Assembly (NCBI GenBank): GCA_036397855.1
Contig: DASWID010000091.1
Location: 1 to 34,090 of the forward strand
Direction of reading: 5' to 3'
DNA: 34,090 nucleotides
From: Thermodesulfobacteriota bacterium
GTDB taxonomy: Bacteria > Desulfobacterota_D > UBA1144 > Nemesobacterales > CSP1-2
The position numbers and the translations under genes are program-made. The stretch's first letter is position 1. Each line of letters begins with the position of its first letter. This document shows, one piece after another, positions 25,530 through 33,377 of the stretch. A model generated the notes under the pieces. It was given only the letters and a program-made list of their open reading frames with translations, was not told the origin of the DNA and did no database searches.

Positions 25530-26288
25530 TCAAATGTAGTGACCACCGTTGATTCTTAGAGTCACACCTGTGATCCAGCTCGCTGCTGGCGAACAAAGAT
25601 ATAATACCGCAAGGGCAATTTCTTCAGGTGTCCCAAATCTACCTAATGCAATCTGACCCCTTATTTGATTCCTGATGTCTTCTGGTACTGTACCAAGCAT
25701 ATCAGTTTCGATAAACCCGGGCGCTATAGCGTTCACGCGAATGTTGTTTTTTGCGAGCTCTCTAGCCACACTCTTCGTAAATCCAATTATTCCAGCCTTT
25801 GTTGAGGCATAGTTGGCCTGACCAACATTACCCATCTCTCCAATAATGGATGAAACAGAAATTATTACGCCGCTGTTTTGAGCAATCATAGGCTCAAGCA
25901 CAGCCTTGGTACAATTAAATATGCTTGAAAGATTAGTCTGTATAACCTCGTTCCACTGTTCTGGAGTCATTCTGCGCAGTGTCCTGTCTCTGTTCACACC
26001 GGCATTATTTATCAATATATCGACCTTCCCAAAATGATTCATAACAGCCTTGCCAAGGTTTTGGGCTTGCTCAAACCTTCCAACATCTGCACGAACGGTA
26101 ACACACTTCCTTCCCATCTTTTCAATCTCTTTCTTCACCTGATCAGCCTGTTTATCACTCCTCGAATAATTCAATAATATATCAGCACCCGCTTCAGCTA
26201 AAGCTAGAGCAATTGCCCTACCTATACCCCTGGAACCTCCAGTTACAAGTGCAACCTTGCCTTTCAAATCAGTTAATTCCTCAATCAT
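25530..26288 (-). CDS. 3-oxoacyl-ACP / acetoacetyl-CoA reductase (FabG/PhaB type)
   Basis: This 252-residue short-chain dehydrogenase reduces a 3-ketoacyl thioester with NADPH. The cofactor motif T-G-G-S-R-G-I-G-R is near residues 16-24. The N-N-A-G-V motif is near 90, the catalytic Ser is in V-S-S-I-I-G, and the Y-A-S-T-K catalytic pair follows at about 155-165. It ends L-R-I-N-G-G-H-Y-I. The N-R-D-R-T-L-R-R-M-T segment and the position tail-to-tail with phaC fit PhaB, which supplies (R)-3-hydroxybutyryl-CoA. General FabG of fatty acid synthesis has nearly the same sequence features, so both remain possible; no acpP or fabF lies nearby. GGAGG stands seven bases before the ATG. Confidence 0.88.
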   Translation of the reverse strand: MIEELTDLKGKVALVTGGSRGIGRAIALALAEAGADILLNYSRSDKQADQVKKEIEKMGRKCVTVRADVGRFEQAQNLGKAVMNHFGKVDILINNAGVNRDRTLRRMTPEQWNEVIQTNLSSIFNCTKAVLEPMIAQNSGVIISVSSIIGEMGNVGQANYASTKAGIIGFTKSVARELAKNNIRVNAIAPGFIETDMLGTVPEDIRNQIRGQIALGRFGTPEEIALAVLYLCSPAASWITGVTLRINGGHYI

Positions 26289-26336
26289 GCTGTCGCCTCC
26301 TCGAGATTGTAAGAGTTACGGTAAAAAGGATATAGA

Positions 26337-26365
26337 TTTTTAACTCTTAAATAAATATTTGTCAA
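26337..26365 (-). promoter_or_regulatory. Candidate promoter of the fabG/phaB-type gene
   Basis: On the minus strand TTGACA (26365-26360) is followed by 17 bases and TAAAAA (26342-26337). The predicted start would leave a leader of about 40 bases carrying the GGAGG site. Confidence 0.4.
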
Positions 26366-26476
26366 ATATTATAGAATTAATCATCGAATGGGGCATTTTG
26401 AGGTCCTATTAATTTTTATTTCAATCATCCCCTAAACTGGAGCGAATCATAGTATAAAATGAAAGTTTCAGGGCCT

Positions 26477-26526
26477 ATTACCGGTGAAGCTAACCTTAGG
26501 GAACGCATATCAGCGTCCCCTGTAAT
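26477..26526 (+). ncRNA. Possible structured leader RNA upstream of dapF
   Basis: Nested complementary segments could form a compact three-way junction. The closing stem is ATTAC (26477-26481) with GTAAT (26522-26526). A short stem GGT/ACC (26483-26485, 26493-26495) has a seven-base loop. A longer hairpin pairs AGGG and ACGC (26498-26501, 26503-26506) with GCGT and CCCT (26513-26516, 26518-26521) across one A-C mismatch, with loop ATATCA. No known riboswitch consensus was matched and no T-run follows, so this rests only on base pairing seen by eye. Confidence 0.3.
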
Positions 26527-26603
26527 TTATAGAAAAATTTGTTATATTCCAGTATGATGGAAATGCGGTTTTACGCCAAAAATTAATCATGAGGGAAGAT
26601 AAC

Positions 26604-27470
26604 ATGAATAATTTTGTTAAGTCTCACGGGCTTGGTAATGACTACGTTGTATTGGATCAGGCCAAAATATCCTTCCAACTCAATCCCGAAACAATAAGGC
26701 TCATCTGCCACAGAAATTATGGAATAGGATCCGATGGAATCCTCCTCGTCGTTAAATCTACCAATGCAGACTTTGGACTAAGAATTTTTAACCCGGATGG
26801 TACACCCGCAGAAAAGAGCGGTAATGGTCTCAGAATCTTCGCGAAATTCCTTTATGAACATGGCTACACTGACAAACACAACTTAAGTATTGATACTCCA
26901 GGAGGTATTGCAGCCGCAGAATTGGGGATAAATAATGAAAATATCGAATCTGTAACGGTGGAGATGGGTAAAGCAACATTCCAAAGTAAACTAGTACCAG
27001 TCGACGGTGAAGATAGAGAAGTAGTTGATGAAGTGATGAGAATTAATGGTGAGATACTGAAGATTACTGCAGTCTCAGTCGGGAATCCCCATTGTGTTGT
27101 TTTTATGGATGAGCTCGATGAAGGTTATGTGAGGAAACTCGGTCCTGTCATTGAAAATCACCAAATGTTTCCGAACCGAACTAATGTTCAGTTTGCACGG
27201 GTGATATCTAGACACAAAGTAGAAATACTCATCTGGGAGCGCGGTGCAGGTTATACACTGGCATCGGGAAGCAGCTCTTGTGCGGTAGCTGCAGCCTCAT
27301 TTAAAAACGGTTTCACAGACAGATCGGTGACTGTTTTAATGCCTGGTGGAGAACTCCAGATCGAAGTGAGAGAAGATTGGTCAATCAGGATGAGGGGTCC
27401 GGTTGAAGAGATTTGCAGCGGAACAATCAGTGAGGATCTAATCCTAAAAATATCCAAATTCCCTAAATAG
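26604..27470 (+). CDS. dapF: Diaminopimelate epimerase family protein lacking both catalytic cysteines
   Basis: The family interconverts LL- and meso-diaminopimelate for lysine and peptidoglycan. The fold signatures are clear: S-H-G-L-G-N-D-Y at the start, G-I-G-S-D-G, N-P-D-G-T-x3-K-S-G-N-G-L-R, V-G-N-P-H-C-V and E-R-G-A-G-Y-T-L-A-S-G. The two catalytic cysteines (C73 and C217 in the E. coli/Haemophilus enzymes) are both replaced by serine: S72 (AGC) and S221 (TCG), counted from the ATG at 26604. A cysteine four residues after S221... (C226) does not align with the active site. ATG 26604 is chosen because GAGGGA lies seven bases before it; an ATG at 26589 precedes that site. It may be a divergent active subfamily or a paralogue with another substrate. 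An amidohydrolase follows after 26 bp. Confidence 0.85.
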   Translation: MNNFVKSHGLGNDYVVLDQAKISFQLNPETIRLICHRNYGIGSDGILLVVKSTNADFGLRIFNPDGTPAEKSGNGLRIFAKFLYEHGYTDKHNLSIDTPGGIAAAELGINNENIESVTVEMGKATFQSKLVPVDGEDREVVDEVMRINGEILKITAVSVGNPHCVVFMDELDEGYVRKLGPVIENHQMFPNRTNVQFARVISRHKVEILIWERGAGYTLASGSSSCAVAAASFKNGFTDRSVTVLMPGGELQIEVREDWSIRMRGPVEEICSGTISEDLILKISKFPK

Positions 27471-27496
27471 GTCTACCTAAAACAGCTAATTAAAGA

Positions 27497-28747
27497 ATGT
27501 CAAAGATCCTTCTAGCAGCAAAGATGATATTACCAATTTCATCCCCTCCGATGAAAGAAGGCGCATTATTAATAGCAGAGGGAAAGATTAAAGAAATTGG
27601 AGAAGGGAAAAAGCTAAGAAAAAGATACTCTCGAATAAATAATATAGAACTCGGGAACGGAATTTTACTCCCCGGATTCGTAAATGCACACACCCATCTT
27701 GAACTTGGATGGATAAAGAGAAAGATAGGAAATTTCAATGGATTTATTGAATGGCTTGAGCAAATAATAAAGGCAAAACAGATAGATACAAAAAGAGAAG
27801 AGATTGAAAAATCGATTAGAAAGGGCATCAAATCACTAATAGTAAATGGTGTAACTACGGTAGGCGAAGTTTCTTCTTATGGAGGCATTGACAAACCCCT
27901 ACTCAAAAAATCCGGACTCAGAACAGTCTTATTCATAGAGCTATTTGACAGACACGCAGACTTTTGGAAAAACCTGACATTTGAGAAAGAAGAGCTTTTT
28001 GAAGAAAGACCCTTTCCACACGCTCCTTACTCTTGCTCAGCGGATTTTCTTAAGAAGCTCGTAAGATTTCAAAGAAAGACGCGAATACCTTCGGGTATCC
28101 ACCTTGCCGAAAGTCCAGATGAGGTAAAATTTTTAAGAGGCTATAAGAACGGTTTCGAAAAGAGGATATTTCCATTAATAGAAAAAGAAAACTTTCACAG
28201 GATTAAAGCGGATTCGCCTTTTAAGTATCTAAAGAAATTAAAATTTTTTTATAAAAGCAAAGTTACTGCAGTGCACATGGTGCAGGTTCATCCTGCGGAA
28301 ATTGAAGAAATAAAAAAAGACGATATTGGTGTGGTGTTATGTCCAAGAAGCAATTACTTTCTTAAAGTTGGTGCTCCACCTTTCAAGCATTATTCTGGCC
28401 TCGATAGGATAGGGATTGGGACAGACGGCCTTTCGAGTAACTTCAACTTTGAATTCTTTGAAGAACTTAGATTTTTTTACCTTACTTCGAATAAGATATT
28501 AGGAATGGATGCCTCCTTCTTTACAGTCTATGCTGCCACACTCGGTGGAGCAAAATCGATTTTTCTCGAAGATAAGATTGGAAGTATTGAAAAGGGGAAA
28601 GATGCCGATTTAATATTCCTCGGTCCAGCGAACGCCTATACCGACCCCTATCTCTCAGTAATATCTTCCACAAACAAAGACTTACAGCTTTCGATGGTAA
28701 GAGGTAAAGTTATTTACTCAAAGAAAAAAGCCTGGAAAAACATTTGA
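27497..28747 (+). CDS. mqnX: Amidohydrolase, probable aminodeoxyfutalosine deaminase
   Basis: This 416-residue metal-dependent hydrolase is of the TRZ/ATZ/SsnA-like amidohydrolase group. The N-terminal beta segment and G-x-L-L-P-G-F-V-N-A-H-T-H-L-E place the metal ligands H65 and H67. Further ligands are H202 (G-I-H-L-A-E-S), probably H260 or H265 (V-H-M-V-Q-V-H), and D310 (G-I-G-T-D-G-L-S-S-N). The C-terminal G-S-I-E-K-G-K-D-A-D-L is typical. Deamination of 6-amino-6-deoxyfutalosine by this superfamily is known for the futalosine menaquinone route. mqnD and mqnA lie 1-4 kb away on the other strand, which is the reason for the proposed role; a different deaminase is possible. It lies 26 bp after dapF, and its TGA overlaps the TTG of the next gene. 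Confidence 0.68.
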   Translation: MSKILLAAKMILPISSPPMKEGALLIAEGKIKEIGEGKKLRKRYSRINNIELGNGILLPGFVNAHTHLELGWIKRKIGNFNGFIEWLEQIIKAKQIDTKREEIEKSIRKGIKSLIVNGVTTVGEVSSYGGIDKPLLKKSGLRTVLFIELFDRHADFWKNLTFEKEELFEERPFPHAPYSCSADFLKKLVRFQRKTRIPSGIHLAESPDEVKFLRGYKNGFEKRIFPLIEKENFHRIKADSPFKYLKKLKFFYKSKVTAVHMVQVHPAEIEEIKKDDIGVVLCPRSNYFLKVGAPPFKHYSGLDRIGIGTDGLSSNFNFEFFEELRFFYLTSNKILGMDASFFTVYAATLGGAKSIFLEDKIGSIEKGKDADLIFLGPANAYTDPYLSVISSTNKDLQLSMVRGKVIYSKKKAWKNI

Positions 28748-29805
28748 GCAATGAAATAAAAAAGCTTTTTGTATATGGAACACTCCTACAGGGCGAGCCA
28801 AGAAACGAGTTTTTATACGACAGCGATTTGCTTGGATCCCTGGAGATACCGGGAGAGCTTTATATCACCGATATGGGATACCCGACAGCTTTTTTTACAC
28901 AGAATGTAAATCACCATGTAAGTGGAGAGCTTTACGAACTATCCGGAGATAATATCACTGATAAGATCATGACCTTGGATGAGATAGAAGGAATTGACGA
29001 TGGTTTATTTAAAAGGAAGGTTCTGAGAATGAATGGCCACAACTTTTTTACTTACGAAGCTGGAGAGGCATTAGGCAATTTCCTAAACAGCAGATTCAAA
29101 ATCAAATCGGGAAACTGGAGATTACACGGATCTATAGCTAAGAGGGACCCAATCAAATTTGCCCTTGCCTTTGAAAAATACTCTGCAAAAGGCTACAGAG
29201 AGTTTCCTATAAAAGACTCATCAGAATCGATCCATGTACGAGGAGTAGCTCCCATTCTTTTAACCGCACCACACGCATGTGCTCATATTCGAATGAATAA
29301 GTTAAAAAGTCCAGAGACATTCACAGGGTCACTCGCGGTTATACTTCACTCGATTACGGGATCCCATGCCCTTTACACCCACAGGGCTTCTGAAATTGAC
29401 CCGAATTTTTATGATGAGTCTCCATTTAAAGAAAAGATTGCCACAATCGTGAAAAGATTTGGGATCAGGTTTGTGCTCGACATTCACGGTACCTCTACAA
29501 CAAAGTTAGGGGATGTATTTCCAGGAGTTGGTTCCGACCATGAATTTCTCCTTGGCAATGAATCCTTCATAGACAAACTATTCGAATGCTCAGCGAGATT
29601 CGGAATCAGACTTGGAAGTCCGAGAATTTTTCCAGCATCGCGCCAGATGACCGTAACCAGATTCGTTGCTAGAAAGCTCGGAATAACATCTATGCAAATT
29701 GAGATTAATGAAAGGCTTAGAACCCCTGACAAATTACCTCAGAGCTTTGACAAATTAGTAAGATTTCTTGTCGACTTTTTAGGTACTGCAAAAAACCCTT
29801 GTTAA
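28744..29805 (+). CDS. Fusion: gamma-glutamylcyclotransferase-like plus formylglutamate-amidohydrolase-like domains
   Basis: This is a 353-residue two-domain protein starting at TTG inside the preceding stop (TTGA). Residues 6-125 match the gamma-glutamylcyclotransferase/AIG2 fold: F-V-Y-G-T-L-L-Q-G near 9-17 and the likely catalytic acid E82 in L-D-E-I-E-G. Residues 165-350 resemble the N-formylglutamate amidohydrolase superfamily: T-A-P-H-A-C-A-H (H177, H181) and F-V-L-D-I-H-G (D246, H248) as probable zinc ligands or catalytic residues. Both domains act on gamma-linked or N-acylated glutamate in known relatives, so a combined role on a glutamyl compound is plausible but unproven. The C-terminal match is by motif only. 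Its TAA shares the palindrome TTAA with the stop of convergent mqnD. Confidence 0.72.
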   Translation: MSNEIKKLFVYGTLLQGEPRNEFLYDSDLLGSLEIPGELYITDMGYPTAFFTQNVNHHVSGELYELSGDNITDKIMTLDEIEGIDDGLFKRKVLRMNGHNFFTYEAGEALGNFLNSRFKIKSGNWRLHGSIAKRDPIKFALAFEKYSAKGYREFPIKDSSESIHVRGVAPILLTAPHACAHIRMNKLKSPETFTGSLAVILHSITGSHALYTHRASEIDPNFYDESPFKEKIATIVKRFGIRFVLDIHGTSTTKLGDVFPGVGSDHEFLLGNESFIDKLFECSARFGIRLGSPRIFPASRQMTVTRFVARKLGITSMQIEINERLRTPDKLPQSFDKLVRFLVDFLGTAKNPC

Positions 29806-30635
29806 TTGCCCAAAATATCCAGTCTTGCACTTTCACTAATAAGTCCCTTTTCATGAGCCTTTGTAAAAAGACACTCTAAAGCTTTTTTTCCCCGCTTCCC
29901 CATTTTTTTCGTAAATTCATTTACATACATGAGCACAAACTTTTCTCCCAAGTCCTTATTCATCCCTCTCCCAAACTTAAGTGCATACTCCAAGGCTTCA
30001 TCTATATGGGCGAGGCCATATTCTATGCTTTCCTGATGAACTCTTAATACCTCATCCTCAATGCTCCCATCAAATCCCCTTTTTATGACATTTAACCCCA
30101 AGGGCAGAGGAAGATCGGTTTCTTCAGACCACGATTTACCAAGATCGAAAATTGACTCTAGACCATAGTCTTTATATGTAAGCTGTCCCTCATGTATTAT
30201 AAGACCAGCATCAACATGCCCATCCCTGACAGCATTAAAGATTTTATCAAAGGGAAATTCAACTGGTATAAATCCATCACAGTAAATACGGAGGAGTAGA
30301 TATGCCGTCGTTAATTTGCCTGGAATGGCTATCCTTTTGCCCTCCAGTTCCTTTATCATTTCCCTTGCCACTACGATGGGGCCGTAGCCTGCCCCCATAC
30401 TAGCGCCACATGAAAGAATCCTATACTTATCCTGTACCATAAGATACGTGTGAGCCGAAACTGCGGTCACTTCCAGCTCCCCTTTTAATGCTCTTTCGTT
30501 AAGGGACTGAATTTCTTGAATAACATGTACAAAATCGATCTTGTCTGATGAAACCTTGCCACTGGCGAGTCCATAAAACATGAAGGCATCATCGGGGTCA
30601 GGGCTGTGCCCGAGTCTCATTGTGATTTTACTCAA
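29802..30635 (-). CDS. mqnD: MqnD, 1,4-dihydroxy-6-naphthoate synthase
   Basis: This 277-residue enzyme converts cyclic dehypoxanthine futalosine to 1,4-dihydroxy-6-naphthoate in the futalosine menaquinone route. The family start G-H-S-P-D-P-D-D-A-F-M-F-Y-G-L is at residues 9-23. V-S-A-H-T-Y follows near 59, G-A-G-Y-G-P-I-V-V near 82, I-A-I-P-G-K-L-T-T-A near 101, I-I-H-E-G-Q-L near 145 and L-P-L-P-L-G near 174. It starts at TTG with AAGGAG nine bases upstream; the in-frame ATG at 30620 is too far from that site. It lies 229 bp after mqnA in the same direction, so it may have its own promoter. Bacterial solute-binding proteins share the fold, but the N-terminal motif is specific. Confidence 0.93.
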   Translation of the reverse strand: MSKITMRLGHSPDPDDAFMFYGLASGKVSSDKIDFVHVIQEIQSLNERALKGELEVTAVSAHTYLMVQDKYRILSCGASMGAGYGPIVVAREMIKELEGKRIAIPGKLTTAYLLLRIYCDGFIPVEFPFDKIFNAVRDGHVDAGLIIHEGQLTYKDYGLESIFDLGKSWSEETDLPLPLGLNVIKRGFDGSIEDEVLRVHQESIEYGLAHIDEALEYALKFGRGMNKDLGEKFVLMYVNEFTKKMGKRGKKALECLFTKAHEKGLISESARLDILGN

Positions 30636-30864
30636 GATTTGTGTCTCCTTTTTTCAATAAATCTTCTCACAGGATGGTATCAGCTCGCCCTGAATGGTAG
30701 AAGATCTCAGTCAAAACCGCATCATCCCTATACCTTATGATATCTCAACAATCAAAATAGACCTCAGGAGTTGATTTCAAAATCTGAACTTTCAGATAAT
30801 GAAAAATCCAACTCATGTTAAGACATCGGAAACCTTCATGTTTCGAACCATTGACAGACCTTAT

Positions 30865-31662
30865 TTAGGCCTTATAAAACTTCAATCCTGAATTCTTGAT
30901 GTCGGCACCAATCTTTGACAATAAATATCTAAAAGCATTTATTCCTTCGATCTCTTTATCACCCAGATTATAGTGAATTCTTTCAGTCAGATATTCGTAA
31001 CAAATATTCTCACTCAAATTGATTTCATTGGCGTAAATTTTTGCGATTCTCTTTGTAAGCTTAAGTCCCATCACTTTAGCCATCTCTAGAGCCTCAAGAT
31101 TCTTCCCGAGATTTACCCCTTCTCCCACTGCATATACTGCATACACGAATGGGAGGCCCGTCTCCTTAGTCCATACCTCGCCAAGGTCTATCACTTTATA
31201 GCCGCCAGGGGGCGAATGCCTCATCCTGAGACCAGCATTTCCTATGTACATCCCAGCATCTACTCCATCCAAAAAGTTGTCATCAGGATTTCTTTCAACA
31301 TAACCGGGATTAATATTATTGAATCTCTCTAGAATAATTCTAAGAAGCGATGAAGAGCTCTGCGATCTCGAATCTACCGCTACGGTTTTTATCTCCCCAA
31401 CTGATTTCTTAGACAACAATACGACACTGGCTACCTCACCATTGGATGAAATTGATACATTCGGGACTATCCTATAAATATCTCTTTTAAGTAATTCAGC
31501 AACGGGAATTAGACCCAGGTCAACTTTCTTTTCGAATAGTAATCTGGATAATCTGGACGGATTTTCATACACAATCTCAAAGTCATTTTTTATTAAACCT
31601 TCCTCTAACGCGTACACAAGAGGTCTTACATTTAAAAATGGAACAGCTCCAAGCTTGATCAA
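30865..31662 (-). CDS. mqnA: MqnA, chorismate dehydratase
   Basis: MqnA dehydrates chorismate to 3-[(1-carboxyvinyl)oxy]benzoate, the first step of the futalosine route to menaquinone. The 265-residue protein opens with L-G-A-V-P-F-L-N-V-R-P-L, the characteristic start. It has D-L-G-L-I-P-V-A-E near residue 49, A-V-D-S-R-S-Q-S-S near 93, Y-I-G-N-A-G-L near 138 and D-L-G-E-V-W-T-K-E-T-G-L-P-F-V near 158, the last shared with MqnD. It starts at TTG with GGAG seven bases upstream; a nearby ATG is out of frame. It lies 72 bp after hisF. The other steps (mqnE, mqnC, mqnB) are not in the window. Confidence 0.93.
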   Translation of the reverse strand: MIKLGAVPFLNVRPLVYALEEGLIKNDFEIVYENPSRLSRLLFEKKVDLGLIPVAELLKRDIYRIVPNVSISSNGEVASVVLLSKKSVGEIKTVAVDSRSQSSSSLLRIILERFNNINPGYVERNPDDNFLDGVDAGMYIGNAGLRMRHSPPGGYKVIDLGEVWTKETGLPFVYAVYAVGEGVNLGKNLEALEMAKVMGLKLTKRIAKIYANEINLSENICYEYLTERIHYNLGDKEIEGINAFRYLLSKIGADIKNSGLKFYKA

Positions 31663-31734
31663 TTTCGGTCTCCATGTTGCAGAACTAGTGATATATAAAC
31701 AACAGTGAAAATTTATTTTTCATTAAACCAGAAA

Positions 31735-32493
31735 TTAAAGTCTAATTTCTATTCCGTTTTCTTTTAAATACCTTTTGGCTTCAAATATTGAATATTCACC
31801 ATAATGGAAAATAGATGCAACCAAGACAGCATCTGCCTCTCCCAAAGTAATTCCATCATAGAGATCCTTCAGATTTCCAGCACCACCTGATGCAATTACC
31901 GGAATACCAACCGCTCTGGAAACAGCCTCAGTTAGTTTCAAATCATATCCATTCTTTGTCCCATCCATATCCATACTAGTAAGAAGTATTTCACCCGCAC
32001 CAAATAACTCCATTTTCTTCGCCCACTCAACAGCGTCGATTCCCGTAGGATTTCTCCCCCCATGTGTATAGACCTCCCAATTTGAATCGGAAACGCTTCT
32101 TGCGTCTATAGCAACAACAATACATTGACTACCGAATTTCCCCGCAGCTTTTTCAACAAAGTCAGGTCCTTTGACCGCCGCGGTGTTAATTGCAACCTTA
32201 TCGGCACCTGCCAAAAGAAGGTTTCTTACATCCTCAAGGGTTCTAACACCTCCGCCAACTGTTAGTGGTACAAAGACCTCACTAGCGGTTTGTTTAACGA
32301 CTTCTATCATTATATTTCTTTTCTCATGCGAAGCTGTAATGTCAAGAAAAGTAATCTCATCGGCCCCCTCATCACTATAACGCTTAGCAATTTCAACCGG
32401 ATCACCTGCATCGCGGAGATTAAGAAACTTCACCCCCTTTACCACCCTTCCGTCCTTAACATCCAAACAGGGAATTATTCTTTTCGATAGCAT
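31735..32493 (-). CDS. hisF: HisF, imidazole glycerol phosphate synthase cyclase subunit
   Basis: This 252-residue beta/alpha barrel, with HisH, converts PRFAR and glutamine-derived ammonia to imidazole glycerol phosphate and AICAR. The catalytic aspartates are in place: D11 (I-I-P-C-L-D-V) and D130 (V-V-A-I-D-A-R). Phosphate-binding glycines appear in V-G-G-G-V-R near 79-84 and A-S-G-G-A-G in the C-terminal half. The length is normal. It follows hisA in the same direction after an unusually long 155-bp gap containing a short heptamer repeat. The partner subunit hisH is not in the window. No strong ribosome binding site precedes the ATG. Confidence 0.97.
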   Translation of the reverse strand: MLSKRIIPCLDVKDGRVVKGVKFLNLRDAGDPVEIAKRYSDEGADEITFLDITASHEKRNIMIEVVKQTASEVFVPLTVGGGVRTLEDVRNLLLAGADKVAINTAAVKGPDFVEKAAGKFGSQCIVVAIDARSVSDSNWEVYTHGGRNPTGIDAVEWAKKMELFGAGEILLTSMDMDGTKNGYDLKLTEAVSRAVGIPVIASGGAGNLKDLYDGITLGEADAVLVASIFHYGEYSIFEAKRYLKENGIEIRL

Positions 32494-32566
32494 TTTAAAA
32501 CCATTGGTTTATTAGGCACTCGGACATAAAAATTAGAAATCAGTGATGATATTGATAAGTTCCTCT

Positions 32567-32601
32567 TCTGACTACTGCATTCTGGCTTCTGACTTTTGAA
32601 G
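32567..32601. repeat. Degenerate 7-bp tandem repeat between hisA and hisF
   Basis: Five consecutive heptamers read TCTGACT, ACTGCAT, TCTGGCT, TCTGACT and TTTGAAG (32567-32601), with TCTGACT as consensus. Short heptanucleotide repeats like this occur in intergenic DNA of several bacterial groups. Confidence 0.45.
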
Positions 32602-32648
32602 TTTATTTGAAACTCAGTCACTTTATTTTTGTCTTTGCACCTTTGTTG

Positions 32649-33377
32649 TTAATAATCTGAAAATCTGTTTATTGCATCTCTTAGATCAATCTTACCGCTG
32701 TAAATTGACTTGCCAAGTATTACCCCCAAAAGCCCCACCGTAGTTAGGTCAGACAGTTTTTCTAATTCATTAAGGGATGAAATTCCACCAGAAGCAATTA
32801 TAGGTATTGGAGAGTTTCTAACAAATTCTTCAACTGCATTAATATTCATACCCTCCAAAGTTCCATCACGATCTATATCAGTGTGTATAACTAAAGAGAC
32901 ACCCGCTGCCTTCAAATAATCTAGAAAAGATTTTAGATCGAAATCTATAGTTTGTTTCCATCCCCTTACAGCGATCCTCCCATTCTTTGTGTCAATTCCA
33001 ACGGCGACCCGCTGTGGAAACTTTCGGTTAGCTTCAGCTAAAATCTCCGGTTTCTGAACTGCCACAGTTCCCAGTATGACTCTATCCAGCCCTGTTTCTA
33101 AATATCTTTCAATGGTTTCAATATCCCTGATTCCACCACCTATTTGAACGGAGCATGAAACGGAATTCACGATTTCTTTTATTAATTCAAAATTCCTCGG
33201 TTTACCTGAAAATGCACCATCAAGATCAACAACATGTATGCGCCTAGCTCCGCATTCCTCCCATTTCCTAGCCACAGCCAGCGGATCTTGAGAAAATACT
33301 GTTTCAGTCCCCTCCTCTCCCCTTAACAACCTTACACATTTACCTTCCTTTAGATCTATGGCAGGAATAATAAGCAT
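32649..33377 (-). CDS. hisA: HisA, ProFAR isomerase
   Basis: This 242-residue beta/alpha barrel isomerises ProFAR to PRFAR, the step before HisF in histidine synthesis. The catalytic acid/base pair is present: D8 (I-I-P-A-I-D-L) and D129 (V-G-I-D-T). Other visible elements are V-D-L-D-G-A near 50, Q-I-G-G-G-I-R-D near 78 and H-T-D-I-D-R-D-G-T near 165. The length is normal. Its ATG directly follows the stop codon of the upstream lipoprotein gene with no spacer, so the two are co-transcribed and probably coupled. It lacks the extra motifs of the bifunctional PriA of actinobacteria. Confidence 0.96.
   Translation of the reverse strand: MLIIPAIDLKEGKCVRLLRGEEGTETVFSQDPLAVARKWEECGARRIHVVDLDGAFSGKPRNFELIKEIVNSVSCSVQIGGGIRDIETIERYLETGLDRVILGTVAVQKPEILAEANRKFPQRVAVGIDTKNGRIAVRGWKQTIDFDLKSFLDYLKAAGVSLVIHTDIDRDGTLEGMNINAVEEFVRNSPIPIIASGGISSLNELEKLSDLTTVGLLGVILGKSIYSGKIDLRDAINRFSDY

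Larger units (their letters stand above)
26289..26603. other. 315-bp divergent non-coding region between fabG/phaB and dapF
   Basis: No coding frame was supported. It holds the reductase ribosome binding site and promoter candidate on the minus strand. On the plus strand there is a TATAAA -10-like box (26453-26458) without a good -35, a possible folded leader (26477-26526), and the GAGGGA ribosome binding site of dapF (26591-26596). A start near 26465 would place the folded element in a roughly 140-base leader of dapF. Confidence 0.5.

Noticed and set aside
26470-26526. Resemblance of GGTGAA and CTGTAA in the dapF leader to pieces of the cobalamin riboswitch core
   Set aside because: The spacing between the two pieces and the sequence between them do not fit the consensus, and there is no B12 transport or synthesis gene downstream.
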